Positions 1-9,421 are shown, counted from the stretch's first letter. The stretch: DNA of 64,000 nt from Pseudomonas sp. St316 (GCF_018325905.1 NZ_AP021901.1:4898001-4962000), one strand, 5' to 3'. Translations and numbers: made by a program. Notes: generated by a model from the letters alone, not told the origin.

Positions 1-25
1 CCTCGTAAAGGGTGAACCGGATGCG

Positions 26-56
26 AAAAAAAAACGCGCCGGGTGAGCGGCGCGTT
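26..56 (-). terminator. Rho-independent terminator, minus strand
   Basis: An 8-bp G/C-rich inverted repeat (33-40 with 49-56, loop 41-48) is preceded on the plus strand by a run of nine A. On the minus strand this reads as a hairpin followed by a T run. It would end minus-strand transcription coming from bolA, whose stop lies about 170 bp away. Confidence 0.75.
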
Positions 57-148
57 GCGGATTCTAACAAAAACAAGGGGGTTGCAGACAGCGATTGCTG
101 TAGGCAACAGTGCTGTGAGGGTCACTTGGTCAGGGGCAAAGCCTGAAT

Positions 149-192
149 CTGTGGGAGCAAAGCTTTGCTCCCACAGCACCTTGCTCCCACAG
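149..192. repeat. REP-like palindrome, atypical variant
   Basis: Positions 149-176 form a perfect 28-bp palindrome built from CTGTGGGAGCAAAG and its reverse complement. A second partial copy of the right arm lies at 181-192. It shares GTGGGAGC with the REP family used elsewhere in the window but lacks the usual CGCGAT edge. It lies between bolA and its terminator. Confidence 0.6.
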
Positions 193-223
193 GCTCAAGG
201 TTTTGCCATCCACAGCAGCCCAA

Positions 224-523
224 TCAGTGCTTGCTGCCACCGGCACAGGTCGGCGAAGCCGGGGCCGCGTCGATCTGCGCCCATTCTTCGGGGGTGTAGG
301 TGTGCAGCGCCAACGCATGGAACTCACCCATCAGCTCGCCCAGCGTGCCGTAGACCTTCTGGTGGCGCTTGACGCGATTGAGCCCTTCGAACTGCTGGCT
401 GACCACTATGGCCTTGAAGTGGGTCTGCAGGCCACGGCTGTGCATGTGGCTTTCATCCAGCACTTGCAAGTGCTCGGGCTGCAAGAGCCCGAGTGTCGAT
501 TCGATGCGTTGTTGCATGCTCAT
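224..523 (-). CDS. BolA family protein
   Basis: This 99-residue protein matches the BolA/IbaG family in length. Its central block (residues about 22-80) contains SHMHSRG and later THFKAIVVSQQF and RHQKVYGTLGELM, the family signature of a histidine-containing, KH-like fold. BolA proteins work with monothiol glutaredoxins in iron-sulfur handling and in stress morphology control. The start at 523 has a GGAG six bases upstream. A DUF2059 gene lies 12 bp upstream on the same strand, so the two are probably co-transcribed. Which BolA paralogue this is cannot be decided from the window. Confidence 0.88.
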   Translation of the reverse strand: MSMQQRIESTLGLLQPEHLQVLDESHMHSRGLQTHFKAIVVSQQFEGLNRVKRHQKVYGTLGELMGEFHALALHTYTPEEWAQIDAAPASPTCAGGSKH

Positions 524-535
524 TCCGGGCTCCGC

Positions 536-1057
536 TTACGGCTTTTTCTTGGCAGGGGCAGCGGCTTTTGGCTCGAGCTCGGTCGTCATGTCCGCCAGCA
601 GCTTGTTGACCACCGGGACCGCGCTTTCAAGCTTGGCCTGGGTCAGTTGGGCCGATTGCTGGGTCAATTGCGGCATTTTTTCCAGGACTTTCTTGCCCAA
701 TGGCGACTGGTAGAACGCGACCAGGTCCTTGAGCTCCGATTCGCTGAAGTTGCTGGTGTAGAGCTTGACCATGTCCGGCTTGAGCTTGTTCCAGCCGATA
801 GCCTGGTCCAGCGCGGCGTTGGCCTTGGCCTGGTAGGTTTCCAGGGTGGCTTTTTTCGACTCAGGGGCCTTGGTCTGCTCAAAGCGCTGGGCAAACATCT
901 GCTGCACTTGCATGTATACCGGAGTGCCCAGTTTGTCAGCGTGCGCCAGGGTCAGGAACGCTTCGGCGCTGGCGTTGTGGCTGGCGGTATCGGCGAAAAC
1001 AGGGCCGCTGGCACACACCAGAGCAACTGCGGTACAGATGGCACGAAGACGGGTCAT
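536..1057 (-). CDS. DUF2059 domain periplasmic protein
   Basis: This protein of about 173 residues has a signal peptide ending near VFA-DTASH, so it is probably periplasmic. The rest resembles DUF2059, a helical domain with the motif LVAFYQSPLGKKVLEKMP that is widespread in Proteobacteria and has no established biochemical role. I chose the ATG at 1057 rather than one at 1072 because AAAGGA lies six bases before it; the upstream ATG overlaps that site. It ends in a lysine/proline-rich tail. It sits just upstream of bolA and diverges from fumC. Confidence 0.8.
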   Translation of the reverse strand: MTRLRAICTAVALVCASGPVFADTASHNASAEAFLTLAHADKLGTPVYMQVQQMFAQRFEQTKAPESKKATLETYQAKANAALDQAIGWNKLKPDMVKLYTSNFSESELKDLVAFYQSPLGKKVLEKMPQLTQQSAQLTQAKLESAVPVVNKLLADMTTELEPKAAAPAKKKP

Positions 1058-1259
1058 CGAGTTTCCTTTCATTACAGGCGAGGTAAAACCCCAAGGGCGA
1101 CCATTCTGCGCCTAAAAAACGCCAGGCCTCAACCCCGATGCTTGCCAGGTCCGATTGACGGGCCGAACCCGCTGCTTCTGGATTGAGGGATCATTGAGGG
1201 AACCGGTGCCGCCCATCTGGGCCTAAACTGCGCATTCAGCCCTTAAGGAGTTTGACCCG

Positions 1260-2654
1260 ATGAGCCGTATCGAAACCGACAGTCTTGGCCAGGTTGAAGT
1301 CCCGGACGACGCCTACTGGGGCGCCCAGACGCAGCGTTCCATGATCAACTTCGCCATTGGCGACGAACGCATGCCGCTGTCGGTATTGCACGCCCTGGCA
1401 CTGATCAAGAAAGCCGCCGCGCGGGTCAATGATCGCAATGGCGACCTGCCCGCCGACATCGCCCGCCTGATCGAACAGGCCGCCGACGAAGTGCTGGCCG
1501 GCCAGCATGACGACCAGTTTCCATTGATGGTCTGGCAGACCGGCAGCGGCACCCAGAGCAACATGAACGTCAACGAGGTGATTGCCGGGCGCGCCAACGA
1601 ACTGGCCGGCAACCCCCGCGGCGGCAAGAGCCCCGTACACCCCAACGACCACGTCAACCGCTCGCAGAGTTCCAACGACTGCTTCCCCACCGCGATGCAC
1701 ATTGCCGCCGCCCAGGCCGTCCACCAGCAATTGCTCCCGGCCATCAGCGAGCTGTCCGGCGGCCTGGCGGAACTGGCGGCACGCTACATGAAGCTGGTCA
1801 AGACCGGCCGTACCCACATGATGGATGCCACGCCAATCACCTTTGGCCAGGAACTGTCGGCATTCATTGCCCAACTCGATTACGCCGAACGGGCGATCCG
1901 CGCCACGCTACCGGCGGTCTGCGAACTGGCCCAGGGCGGCACCGCGGTCGGCACCGGGCTCAATTCACCCCATGGTTTCGGCGAAGCGGTTGCCGCTGAA
2001 TTGGCGGCGCTGTCGGGCCTGCCGTTCGTCACCGCGCCGAACAAGTTTGCCGCGCTGGCCGGCCATGAACCCCTGACGTCCCTGTCCGGCGCCCTGAAAA
2101 CCCTCGCCGTGACCTTGATGAAAATTGCCAACGACCTGCGCCTGCTGGGCTCCGGACCACGGGCCGGGTTCGCCGAGGTGAAACTGCCGGCCAACGAACC
2201 GGGCAGTTCCATCATGCCCGGCAAGGTCAACCCGACCCAGTGCGAAGCCTTATCGATGCTGGCCTGCCAGGTCATGGGCAACGACGTGACCATCGGTTTT
2301 GCCGCCAGCCAGGGGCATTTGCAGTTGAACGTGTTCAAACCGGTGATCATCCACAACCTGCTGCAATCGATTCGCCTGCTGGCCGACGGCTGCAGCAACT
2401 TCCAGCAGCACTGCATCGCCGGGCTCGAGCCAGATGCCGAGCAGATGGCCGCGCACCTGGAGCGTGGGTTGATGCTGGTGACTGCGTTGAACCCGCACAT
2501 CGGCTACGACAAGTCAGCCGAAATCGCCAAGAAAGCCTACGGCGAAGGGTTGACCCTGCGTGAGGCGGCGCTGCAACTGGGGTACCTGACCGATGAAGAG
2601 TTCGATGCCTGGGTAAGGCCGGAGAATATGCTGGAGGCCGGTAGCCAGGGCTGA
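1260..2654 (+). CDS. fumC: Class II fumarate hydratase
   Basis: This 464-residue protein has the full length of the iron-independent fumarase C. It interconverts fumarate and L-malate in the TCA cycle as a cytosolic homotetramer. The fumarase/aspartase signature [13 protein letters not shown] is present (around residues 317-329), as is [11 protein letters not shown] carrying the active-site histidine, and [13 protein letters not shown] near residue 100. AAGGAG lies eight bases before the ATG. The gene stands alone, with a REP doublet behind it. In many Pseudomonas the iron-free FumC is used when iron is short; no Fur box was verified here. Confidence 0.96.
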   Translation: MSRIETDSLGQVEVPDDAYWGAQTQRSMINFAIGDERMPLSVLHALALIKKAAARVNDRNGDLPADIARLIEQAADEVLAGQHDDQFPLMVWQTGSGTQSNMNVNEVIAGRANELAGNPRGGKSPVHPNDHVNRSQSSNDCFPTAMHIAAAQAVHQQLLPAISELSGGLAELAARYMKLVKTGRTHMMDATPITFGQELSAFIAQLDYAERAIRATLPAVCELAQGGTAVGTGLNSPHGFGEAVAAELAALSGLPFVTAPNKFAALAGHEPLTSLSGALKTLAVTLMKIANDLRLLGSGPRAGFAEVKLPANEPGSSIMPGKVNPTQCEALSMLACQVMGNDVTIGFAASQGHLQLNVFKPVIIHNLLQSIRLLADGCSNFQQHCIAGLEPDAEQMAAHLERGLMLVTALNPHIGYDKSAEIAKKAYGEGLTLREAALQLGYLTDEEFDAWVRPENMLEAGSQG

Positions 2655-2677
2655 GTTTGCATCCCATGGAGATCAAA

Positions 2678-2766
2678 TGTGGGAGCGAGCGTGCTCGCGA
2701 TGGCGGTGTATCAGTCAACTCTTCATCGACTGTCAGGCCGCCATCGCGAGCAAGCTCGCTCCCACA
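2678..2766. repeat. REP doublet (inverted pair)
   Basis: Two inverted copies of the Pseudomonas REP core (TGTGGGAGCGAGC, then TGCTCGCGATGGCGG) face each other across a spacer of about 30 bp. They lie between the convergent fumC and DMT transporter genes. The arms can fold back on each other. Confidence 0.9.
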
Positions 2767-2786
2767 ATGGTTTGTGGCGTTCTGCT

Positions 2787-3752
2787 CTAAGGTCGTCCGA
2801 CAGCCAAACGCTCGCGCCGGGCCCTGAGCCCGGCGATCAGCGACGGGCCCAGGGCAACCAGCGCCGACCCCAGCACCACCAGCACCGCCCCGCCATACCC
2901 CAGCAGATTGATCTGCTCGGCATGGACATAATCAGGCCACCACCAAGCCGCCATCGCCACTGCGGCGAACGTCACCAGTGGCGTGATCGCCAGGGTGGCG
3001 CTGACCCGCGACGCCTCCCAATGGGCCAAGGCTTCGGCAAACGCGCCATAGGCAATCAGCGTGTTGAGGCAGCAGGCGAGCAACAGCCAGCCTTGCAACG
3101 GACTCAATTGCAGCGCCTCCAACGGATGCACCCAGGGCGTGAGCAGCAACGCGCAGAACAGGTAGATCACCATCATCACCTGCAACGAATTCCACACCGT
3201 CAACAATTGCTTCTGGCCCAGGGCATAAAACGTCCAGACCGTCGACGCCAGCAACACCATCAGCACCCCGGCGGTGTAGTCGCTCAGGGACGTCAGCAAC
3301 TCGACCAGGCGCTGGTTGAAAAACAGCGCAAAACCGATCAGCAACACCAGCAGGCCGATGCCCTGCCCCACGCTGAAGCGCTCCTTGAATACGAACAGGC
3401 TGGCGACCAGCAACATGATCGGCCCCATCTGCACCACCAATTGCGCGGTGCCGGGGCTCAGGCGATTCAGGCCCATCAGGTACAACACGTAGTTGCCCAC
3501 CAGCCCGAGCACCGCCATCGCCACCAGCCAGCCGCCGCGTGGGCCAAGGACCTTATGACTGGGCAGGCGCCGGGTGGCGGCCAGATAGATGAACAGCAAA
3601 CTGCCGGACACCAGCAAGCGAAACCAGGTCACGGTGACCGGGTCCATCACTTGCAGCACTTGCTTGAGCTTGATCGGCAGGATTCCCCAGAGCAGGGCAG
3701 TCAGCAGGGCGAGGAACAGGCCGTAAACCCAGCGACCGGACGATATGTGCAT
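2787..3752 (-). CDS. EamA-family DMT transporter
   Basis: This 321-residue, very hydrophobic protein has about ten predicted membrane helices in two EamA-like halves, the layout of the drug/metabolite transporter superfamily. The N-terminal helix begins directly after MHISSGRW and carries LLWGILPIKLKQV, typical of the first EamA repeat. The second half starts near residue 150 (LSDYTAGVLMVLLASTVW). Substrates of this family are diverse (amino acids, purines, drugs), and the sequence alone does not tell which. The gene is monocistronic and faces fumC convergently. Confidence 0.88.
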   Translation of the reverse strand: MHISSGRWVYGLFLALLTALLWGILPIKLKQVLQVMDPVTVTWFRLLVSGSLLFIYLAATRRLPSHKVLGPRGGWLVAMAVLGLVGNYVLYLMGLNRLSPGTAQLVVQMGPIMLLVASLFVFKERFSVGQGIGLLVLLIGFALFFNQRLVELLTSLSDYTAGVLMVLLASTVWTFYALGQKQLLTVWNSLQVMMVIYLFCALLLTPWVHPLEALQLSPLQGWLLLACCLNTLIAYGAFAEALAHWEASRVSATLAITPLVTFAAVAMAAWWWPDYVHAEQINLLGYGGAVLVVLGSALVALGPSLIAGLRARRERLAVGRP

Positions 3753-3939
3753 GCAACCCTCGGAGCCAAGACGTGAACGCGCATTCTAGGCCTGGATCGA
3801 TCGATGACACAGGGACAGTTAAACATTCGCCGTTGATGGGATTGTATGGGTCGCAGCCGTCGATCGGCTCGATAGGCGCAAATCAACGACACCACATATG
3901 CTCAACTGAAACGACCACGCAGCATCATGGAGACCCGAA

Positions 3940-4140
3940 ATGCCAGGAACGCGCGCCCAAGACACAGACGCTCCCAAGACGATTTTCCGCAGTGACCGGA
4001 TCTGCCGGGTAAACGGCGAGTTTTACTTCAATACGCGCGAAGGCACCCAGGAAGGTCCGTTCAAGAGCCGGGATGCTGCGGAGCGGGAAATAGCGGCGTA
4101 TATCCAGCGAATGCTGCATCTTACTCAGGTTGCCAGCTAG
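3940..4140 (+). CDS. Small DUF6316-like protein
   Basis: This 66-residue soluble protein has the core FRSDRICRVNGEFYFNTREG followed by TQEGPFKSRDAAEREI. It resembles small Pseudomonas proteins grouped as DUF6316, whose function is unknown. The pattern of a modified residue display followed by GPF resembles the GYF_2/DUF4339 fold, but this is only a visual similarity. A GGAG lies eight bases before the ATG. The gene has its own upstream region of about 190 bp and is followed by a REP of a second type. Confidence 0.7.
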   Translation: MPGTRAQDTDAPKTIFRSDRICRVNGEFYFNTREGTQEGPFKSRDAAEREIAAYIQRMLHLTQVAS

Positions 4141-4170
4141 TACGCCCACGGCTGGCGCAACACTCTTGTG

Positions 4171-4287
4171 TGTGGCGAGGGAGCTTGCTCCCGCGGGGTC
4201 GCGAAGCGGCCCCCCTCCCCATCGATAAACCGCCTCGACAGATTGACGACTGCTTCGCAGCCGAGCGGGAGCAACGCCCTCGCCACA
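4171..4287. repeat. REP-type inverted repeat, second family
   Basis: The left end TGTGGCGAGGGAGCTTGCTCCCGC and the right end GCGGGAGCAACGCCCTCGCCACA are inverted copies enclosing about 65 bp with GCGAAGC/GCTTCGC stems. The sequence differs from the GTGGGAGCGAGC family found elsewhere in the window. It lies between the convergent DUF6316 and thiolase genes. Confidence 0.8.
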
Positions 4288-4305
4288 AGAGCTCTTGCGG
4301 TTATC

Positions 4306-5484
4306 TCACCGCCTCGAACAACCCCGTAGCCCCATCCCCCCGCCCACGCACATGGTCACGACACCGTAGCGCAGGTTGCGTCGTTGAAGCTCGCGCACCA
4401 GATGCCCCACTTGCCGCGAGCCGGTCATGCCGAACGGATGGCCGATGGAGATCGAGCCGCCGTTGACGTTGTATTTCTCGGGATCGATTTCCAGCCGGTT
4501 GCGGCTGTACAGGCACTGGGAAGCAAAGGCCTCATTGAGTTCCCACAGGTCGATATCGGCGATCTGCAAGCCCTTGGCCTTGAGCAGCTTGGGCACTGAA
4601 AACACCGGGCCGATGCCCATCTCGTCCGGCTCGCAACCGGCCACGGTGAAACCGCGGAAAAACGCCTTGGGCTTGAGCCCCAGCGCCAGGGCTTTTTCCA
4701 GGCTCATCACCAAGGTCATCGAAGCCCCGTCGGACAACTGCGAGGAGTTGCCCGCCGTCACCGAACCGTCTTCGGCGAACACCGGTTTCAGGCCCGCCAG
4801 GCTTTCGTAGGTGGTGTCCGGGCGATTGCAATCGTCGCGATCGACCACACCGTCTAGGATCTGCACAGCGCCGGTGCTCTTGTCCTCGACCCGGTACTTG
4901 ACCGCCATCGGGATGATTTCGTCATCGAACAACCCGGCCGCCTGGGCCTTGGCGGTGCGTTGCTGGCTCTGCAAGGCGTAGCGGTCCTGCTCCTGGCGAC
5001 TGACCTGGTAACGGCGGGCGACGATCTCGGCCGTCTGCCCCATGGGGAAGTAGATCCCGGGCACCTGCTCCTTGAGCAGCGGGTTGATCAGGTTGTCGGT
5101 GTTGACGCTTTTCATCGTCAGGCTGATGGATTCCACGCCGCCCGCCACGATGATGTCGCTGCAACCGGAAGCGATCTGGTTGGCGGCGATGGCAATGGCT
5201 TGCAGGCCCGAGGAACAGAAGCGGTTGAGGGTCATGCCGGCGGTGCCGATGCCCAATCGCGAGAGCACCGCCACGTTGCGCCCGATGTTGTAGCCCTGGG
5301 CGCCTTCGTTGGACCCGGCCCCGACGATGCAGTCCTCGACACTGGCCGGGTTGATGTCGTTGCGCGCCAGCAAGGCATCGACACAATGGGCCGCCATGTC
5401 GTCCGGACGGGTCATGTTGAACTTGCCGCGAAAAGACTTGGCCAGGCCGGTCCGTACGCTGTCGACGATCACCACTTCACGCAT
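4306..5484 (-). CDS. Acetyl-CoA C-acyltransferase (thiolase), 3' end frameshifted
   Basis: This 392-residue thiolase carries the acylated cysteine in NRFCSSGLQ (Cys90), the catalytic histidine in SISIGHPFGMTG (His349) and the second cysteine in CVGGGMG (Cys379). It condenses or cleaves 3-ketoacyl-CoA, as in beta-oxidation or acetoacetyl-CoA metabolism; the exact chain length is unknown. After GGGMG the frame reads LRGCSRR and stops. The +1 frame instead encodes ATGLFEAVR and a stop at 4301, the usual thiolase C-terminus. A missing G (plus-strand C run 4330-4333) explains this. The restored length would be 394. All catalytic residues precede the shift. Confidence 0.88.
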   Translation of the reverse strand: MREVVIVDSVRTGLAKSFRGKFNMTRPDDMAAHCVDALLARNDINPASVEDCIVGAGSNEGAQGYNIGRNVAVLSRLGIGTAGMTLNRFCSSGLQAIAIAANQIASGCSDIIVAGGVESISLTMKSVNTDNLINPLLKEQVPGIYFPMGQTAEIVARRYQVSRQEQDRYALQSQQRTAKAQAAGLFDDEIIPMAVKYRVEDKSTGAVQILDGVVDRDDCNRPDTTYESLAGLKPVFAEDGSVTAGNSSQLSDGASMTLVMSLEKALALGLKPKAFFRGFTVAGCEPDEMGIGPVFSVPKLLKAKGLQIADIDLWELNEAFASQCLYSRNRLEIDPEKYNVNGGSISIGHPFGMTGSRQVGHLVRELQRRNLRYGVVTMCVGGGMGLRGCSRR

Positions 5485-5587
5485 GGCTGTACCTCATTGT
5501 TGTAGTCGGTTGAGAGTGAATCGAGCATAGATCCACTGCATAACCGACCGCGACAATCATTCACCCCGCGTATGCGCGCCCATCGCC

Positions 5588-7102
5588 CTAGCGCTTCTTC
5601 TTGCGAGCCTGCCTTGCGCTCCGTTCGAAAGCCGCTTCCAGCGCCTGGTTGAGGGTGCGCAACACCTTGACCCGCGCCCAGCGCTTGTCGTTGGCTTCCA
5701 CCAAGGTCCAAGGGGAAATCTCGGTGCTGGTGCGGTCCACCATGTCGCACACGGCAGCGCGGTAAGCGTCCCACTTGTCGCGGTTGCGCCAGTCATCCTC
5801 GGTGATCTTGAAGCGCTTGAACGGAATGTCCTCGCGCTCCTGGAAACGCTCCAACTGGGTTTCCTTGTCGATGGCCAGCCAGAACTTGACCACCACCACG
5901 CCAGCATCGGCGACCTGCTCCTCGAAGTCGTTGATTTCTCCGTAGGCTCGCAGCCAGTCGGCCTGGCTGCAAAACCCTTCGACCCGCTCCACCAGCACCC
6001 GGCCGTACCAGGAGCGGTCGAACATGGTGAACTTGCCCCGCGCGGGAATATGCCGCCAGAACCGCCACATGTAGGGGTGGGCGCGCTCTTCTTCAGTGGG
6101 CGCGGCAATCGGCACGATGCTGTACTGGCGTGGGTCCAGGGCTGCCGCGACCCGCCGGATCGCCCCACCCTTGCCCGCTGCGTCATTGCCTTCGAACACC
6201 GCCACCAAGGCATGCTGGCGCATGCGTTTGTCCCGCAGCAGACCGGCGAACCGCGCCTGTTCGGTGATCAACTGCTCTTCGTAGTCAGCCTTGTCCAAGC
6301 GACGGGTCATGTCCAGGCTGTCGAGCAGCGTGATCTGCCCGTCCAGCTCGGGCAGGGGCGCCAAGCTGACCTCTTGCGGCTTGGCCTTCGAACGGTCCAG
6401 GGCCTGGCGCAAGCCGTCGAGCAGGATCCGCCCGACGGTGAGGCTGCGATAACAGCTGTCCATGCCTTCGATCACATGCCACGGCGCGTAATCGCGACTG
6501 GTGCGGCGCAACACGCGCTCGCCGTATTTGACGAACTTGTCGTAGGTCTGGGACTGCTGCCAGTCCAGCGGGCTGATGCGCCAGCTGTGCAGCGGGTCAT
6601 CCTTGAGCCCCTTGAGTCGGGCCTTCATCTGCTTCTTGGACAGGTGGAACCAGAACTTGAAGATCAGCGTGCCTTCATCGCAAAGCATTTTTTCCAGGCG
6701 CTCGGCACCGGCAATCGCCTGGTCGAGCCGTGGGTCCTTGAACTCGCCATGGACCCGGCCTTGCAGCATCTGGCTGTACCAGTTGCCGAAGAAAATCCCC
6801 ATGCGTCCCTTGGCCGGCAGCATCCGCCAGTAGCGCCATGCCGGAGGCCGCGCCAGCTCCTCGTCGGTCTGTTGGTCGAAGGTGCGCACTTCGATCAGCC
6901 GCGGGTCCATCCACTCGTTGAGCAACTTCACCGTCTCGCCCTTGCCCGCGCCTTCGATGCCGTTGATCAGCACGATGACCGCAAACTGGCCCTGCTGTTG
7001 CAGCTCGAACTGCGCCTCCAGCAGCGCTTCACGCAGGGCCGGCACTTCGGCCTCAAAGGTGTCTTTATCGATGGCGTGACCGATTTCAGCGGATTCAAAC
7101 AT
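5588..7102 (-). CDS. pap: Polyphosphate:AMP phosphotransferase (PPK2 class II)
   Basis: This 504-residue protein consists of two fused PPK2 domains (about 10-240 and 270-500), the architecture of Pap. Pap transfers phosphate from polyphosphate to AMP to give ADP. The C-terminal domain has Walker A EGNDAAGKG (304-312) and FDRSWYGRVLVERV (361-374), the active lid motif. The N-terminal domain keeps INGIEGAGKGE (47-57) but has FFGNWYSQML where FDRSWY is expected, so it is probably inactive, as is typical of Pap. The open frame extends to 7474, but the ATG at 7102 has AAGGAG just upstream and starts the conserved part. Confidence 0.93.
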   Translation of the reverse strand: MFESAEIGHAIDKDTFEAEVPALREALLEAQFELQQQGQFAVIVLINGIEGAGKGETVKLLNEWMDPRLIEVRTFDQQTDEELARPPAWRYWRMLPAKGRMGIFFGNWYSQMLQGRVHGEFKDPRLDQAIAGAERLEKMLCDEGTLIFKFWFHLSKKQMKARLKGLKDDPLHSWRISPLDWQQSQTYDKFVKYGERVLRRTSRDYAPWHVIEGMDSCYRSLTVGRILLDGLRQALDRSKAKPQEVSLAPLPELDGQITLLDSLDMTRRLDKADYEEQLITEQARFAGLLRDKRMRQHALVAVFEGNDAAGKGGAIRRVAAALDPRQYSIVPIAAPTEEERAHPYMWRFWRHIPARGKFTMFDRSWYGRVLVERVEGFCSQADWLRAYGEINDFEEQVADAGVVVVKFWLAIDKETQLERFQEREDIPFKRFKITEDDWRNRDKWDAYRAAVCDMVDRTSTEISPWTLVEANDKRWARVKVLRTLNQALEAAFERSARQARKKKR

Positions 7103-7221
7103 GGGCAGCTCCTTCCGGGGATGGACCAAGACTAGCGGATTGGATGCGGTCCGTGCGCATGCACCGAAGCAATCGGCAATCGATCGGCTAGAATGGCCGC
7201 TCAGTTTTGACCGAGCCAGCC

Positions 7222-9204
7222 ATGACGCCCATCCAGCAACACGCCCAACTCGACTGGGATGATCAGGGTCGCCCGCGTTCGCGGGTGTTCGACGATGTGT
7301 ATTTTTCCGACCAATCGGGGCTGGAAGAAACCCGTTATGTGTTCCTTGAGCAGAACAACCTGGCCGAGCGTTTCGCGGCCCTGGCCGATAACGGGCGGCT
7401 GGTGATCGGCGAAACCGGATTTGGCACCGGCTTGAATTTCCTCTGCGCCTGGCAGTTGTTCGAGCAGTGCGCACCGACCGGGGCGCGGCTGCATTTCGTC
7501 AGTGTCGAAAAATATCCCTTGAGCCCCCAAGACCTGCGCCGGGCACTGGAACTGTGGCCGCAACTCAAACATCAAGCAGAGCAATTGCTTGAGCAGTACG
7601 TCGCGATTCACCAGGGTTTCCAGCGTCTGACTTTGGCCGGTGGGCGAGTGACACTGACGCTGTTGATCGGCGATGCCCTAGAGCAATTGCCACAGCTGGA
7701 CGGACAGATTGACGCCTGGTTCCTCGACGGTTTTGCGCCGGCCAGGAACCCCGAGATGTGGACCGCCGAGCTGTTCGCCGAACTGGCCCGGCTGGCCGCA
7801 CCCGACGCCACCCTCAGCACCTTCACCAGCACTGGTTGGGTGCGGCGATTGCTGAACGCGGCGGGCTTCAAGATGAAGCGCACGCCGGGCATTGGTCACA
7901 AGTGGGAAATCCTGCGCGGCGTGTTTCTTGGCTGGCCGGAGCAGACACCGGCGCCATCCCCGGCAAAACCCTGGTACGCCCGCCCCGCCGCGCTGACCGG
8001 CGAACGCCGGGCACTGGTGATCGGCGGCGGCCTGGCCGGTTGTGCCAGCGCCGCCAGCCTTGCCGCGCGTGGCTGGCAGGTGACGCTGCTGGAGCGTCAT
8101 GCCGGGTTGGCCGAGGAAGCGTCCGGCAACCCCCAAGGCGTGCTGTACCTCAAGCTGTCGGCCCACGGCACGGCGTTGTCGCAGATGATCCTCAGCGGCT
8201 TCGGCTACACCCGGCGCGTGCTGGAGCAACTGCAACGTGGCGTTGACTGGGACGCCTGCGGGGTCTTGCAACTGGCCTTCAACAGCAAGGAAGCCGAGCG
8301 TCAGGCGCAGCTGGCGGAGGCGTTCCCAAGGGATTTGCTGCACCCCCTCGATCAGTCCGAGGCGCAGGTGCGGTCTGGCATCGGCCTGGCCTGTGGTGGT
8401 CTGTTTTATCCCGAGGGCGGTTGGGTGCATCCGCCGGCGCTGTGTCACTGGCAGGCCTCAGGGCCGGCGATTGACGTGCAGCCCCATCATGAAGTGTTGT
8501 CACTGCGTCGCGTAGACGGCCAGTGGCAGGCATGGGATGGCGAACGATGCCTGGCCAGTGCGCCGGTGGCGATCCTCGCCAGCGCCGCCGAAATCAAACG
8601 TTTCGAACCGGCCGCCGACTTGCCGCTCAAGCGTATTCGCGGGCAAATCACCCGGTTGCCGCAAACCACCGGCAGTCAGAGCCTGGCGACCGTGGTGTGC
8701 GCCGAAGGCTATGTGGCCCCGCCGCGGCTGGGCGAGCACACCCTGGGCGCCAGTTTCGATTTCAACAGCGACGACCTGACGCCCACGGCCGCCGAGCACG
8801 CCGGCAACCTGCTGATGCTCGAAGAAATCTCCCAAGACCTGGTGGATCGCCTGGACGCTGGCAGCCTGGACCCGCAACACCTCGAAGGCCGTGCGGCGTT
8901 CCGTTGCACCAGTCCGGATTACCTGCCGATTGTCGGCCCACTGGCCGACCGCCAGGCCTTTACCGAGGCCTATGCGGCCCTCGGCAAGGACGCCCGCCAG
9001 GTGCCAGACACTCCCTGCCCGTGGCTCGATGGCCTGTATATCAACAGCGGCCACGGCTCCCGCGGCCTGATCACCGCCCCGCTGTCGGGCGAACTGATCG
9101 CCGCCTGGCTGGACAACGAACCCCTGCCACTGCCCCGCAGCGTGGCCGAAGCCTGCCATCCGAACCGGTTTGTGTTGCGGGCATTGATTCGGGGCAAGGC
9201 CTGA
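7222..9204 (+). CDS. mnmC: Bifunctional tRNA (mnm5s2U34) methyltransferase/FAD oxidoreductase
   Basis: This protein of about 660 residues has two enzymes fused. The N-terminal SAM methyltransferase carries GETGFGTGLNFL (62-73) and LDGFAPARNPEMW. The C-terminal FAD-dependent oxidase begins with VIGGGLAGCASAASLAARGW (about 265-285). MnmC removes the carboxymethyl group of cmnm5s2U34 and then methylates it, finishing the wobble uridine of several tRNAs. The ATG at 7222 was chosen; a TTG at 7207 adds five residues and cannot be excluded. No clear Shine-Dalgarno precedes either start. Confidence 0.95.
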   Translation: MTPIQQHAQLDWDDQGRPRSRVFDDVYFSDQSGLEETRYVFLEQNNLAERFAALADNGRLVIGETGFGTGLNFLCAWQLFEQCAPTGARLHFVSVEKYPLSPQDLRRALELWPQLKHQAEQLLEQYVAIHQGFQRLTLAGGRVTLTLLIGDALEQLPQLDGQIDAWFLDGFAPARNPEMWTAELFAELARLAAPDATLSTFTSTGWVRRLLNAAGFKMKRTPGIGHKWEILRGVFLGWPEQTPAPSPAKPWYARPAALTGERRALVIGGGLAGCASAASLAARGWQVTLLERHAGLAEEASGNPQGVLYLKLSAHGTALSQMILSGFGYTRRVLEQLQRGVDWDACGVLQLAFNSKEAERQAQLAEAFPRDLLHPLDQSEAQVRSGIGLACGGLFYPEGGWVHPPALCHWQASGPAIDVQPHHEVLSLRRVDGQWQAWDGERCLASAPVAILASAAEIKRFEPAADLPLKRIRGQITRLPQTTGSQSLATVVCAEGYVAPPRLGEHTLGASFDFNSDDLTPTAAEHAGNLLMLEEISQDLVDRLDAGSLDPQHLEGRAAFRCTSPDYLPIVGPLADRQAFTEAYAALGKDARQVPDTPCPWLDGLYINSGHGSRGLITAPLSGELIAAWLDNEPLPLPRSVAEACHPNRFVLRALIRGKA

Positions 9205-9231
9205 CACGCCTTTAATGGTCTACCCCAATCC

Positions 9232-9323
9232 CTGTGGGAGCGAGCTTGCTCGCGATAGCGTTGGGTCAGTGGGTATCTAAGGTGACTGACACGGCGCCAT
9301 CGCGAGCAAGCTCGCTCCCACAG
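9232..9323. repeat. REP doublet (inverted pair)
   Basis: CTGTGGGAGCGAGCTTGCTCGCGAT at the left and its inverted copy at the right flank about 40 bp, downstream of mnmC and upstream of the NAGGN cluster. It is likely the 3' boundary of the mnmC transcript. Confidence 0.92.
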
Positions 9324-9421
9324 ATTCTTCTTATTCCTGAGTCGTACGACAGCTCCAACCCCGCCGGCTTATAACGCATCGATCTAAAACTCACAGCAAT
9401 CCCTCCGGTCAGTTTCAGGGT

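Noticed and set aside
2678..2766. CRISPR array or IS ends, from repeated inverted sequences
   Set aside because: Copies are scattered single doublets between genes, with no regular spacers and no transposase. They are REP elements.
7103..7474. Longer N-terminus of Pap (124 extra codons)
   Set aside because: The extension overlaps the mnmC start and shows no family similarity. A good ribosome site lies just before the ATG at 7102.
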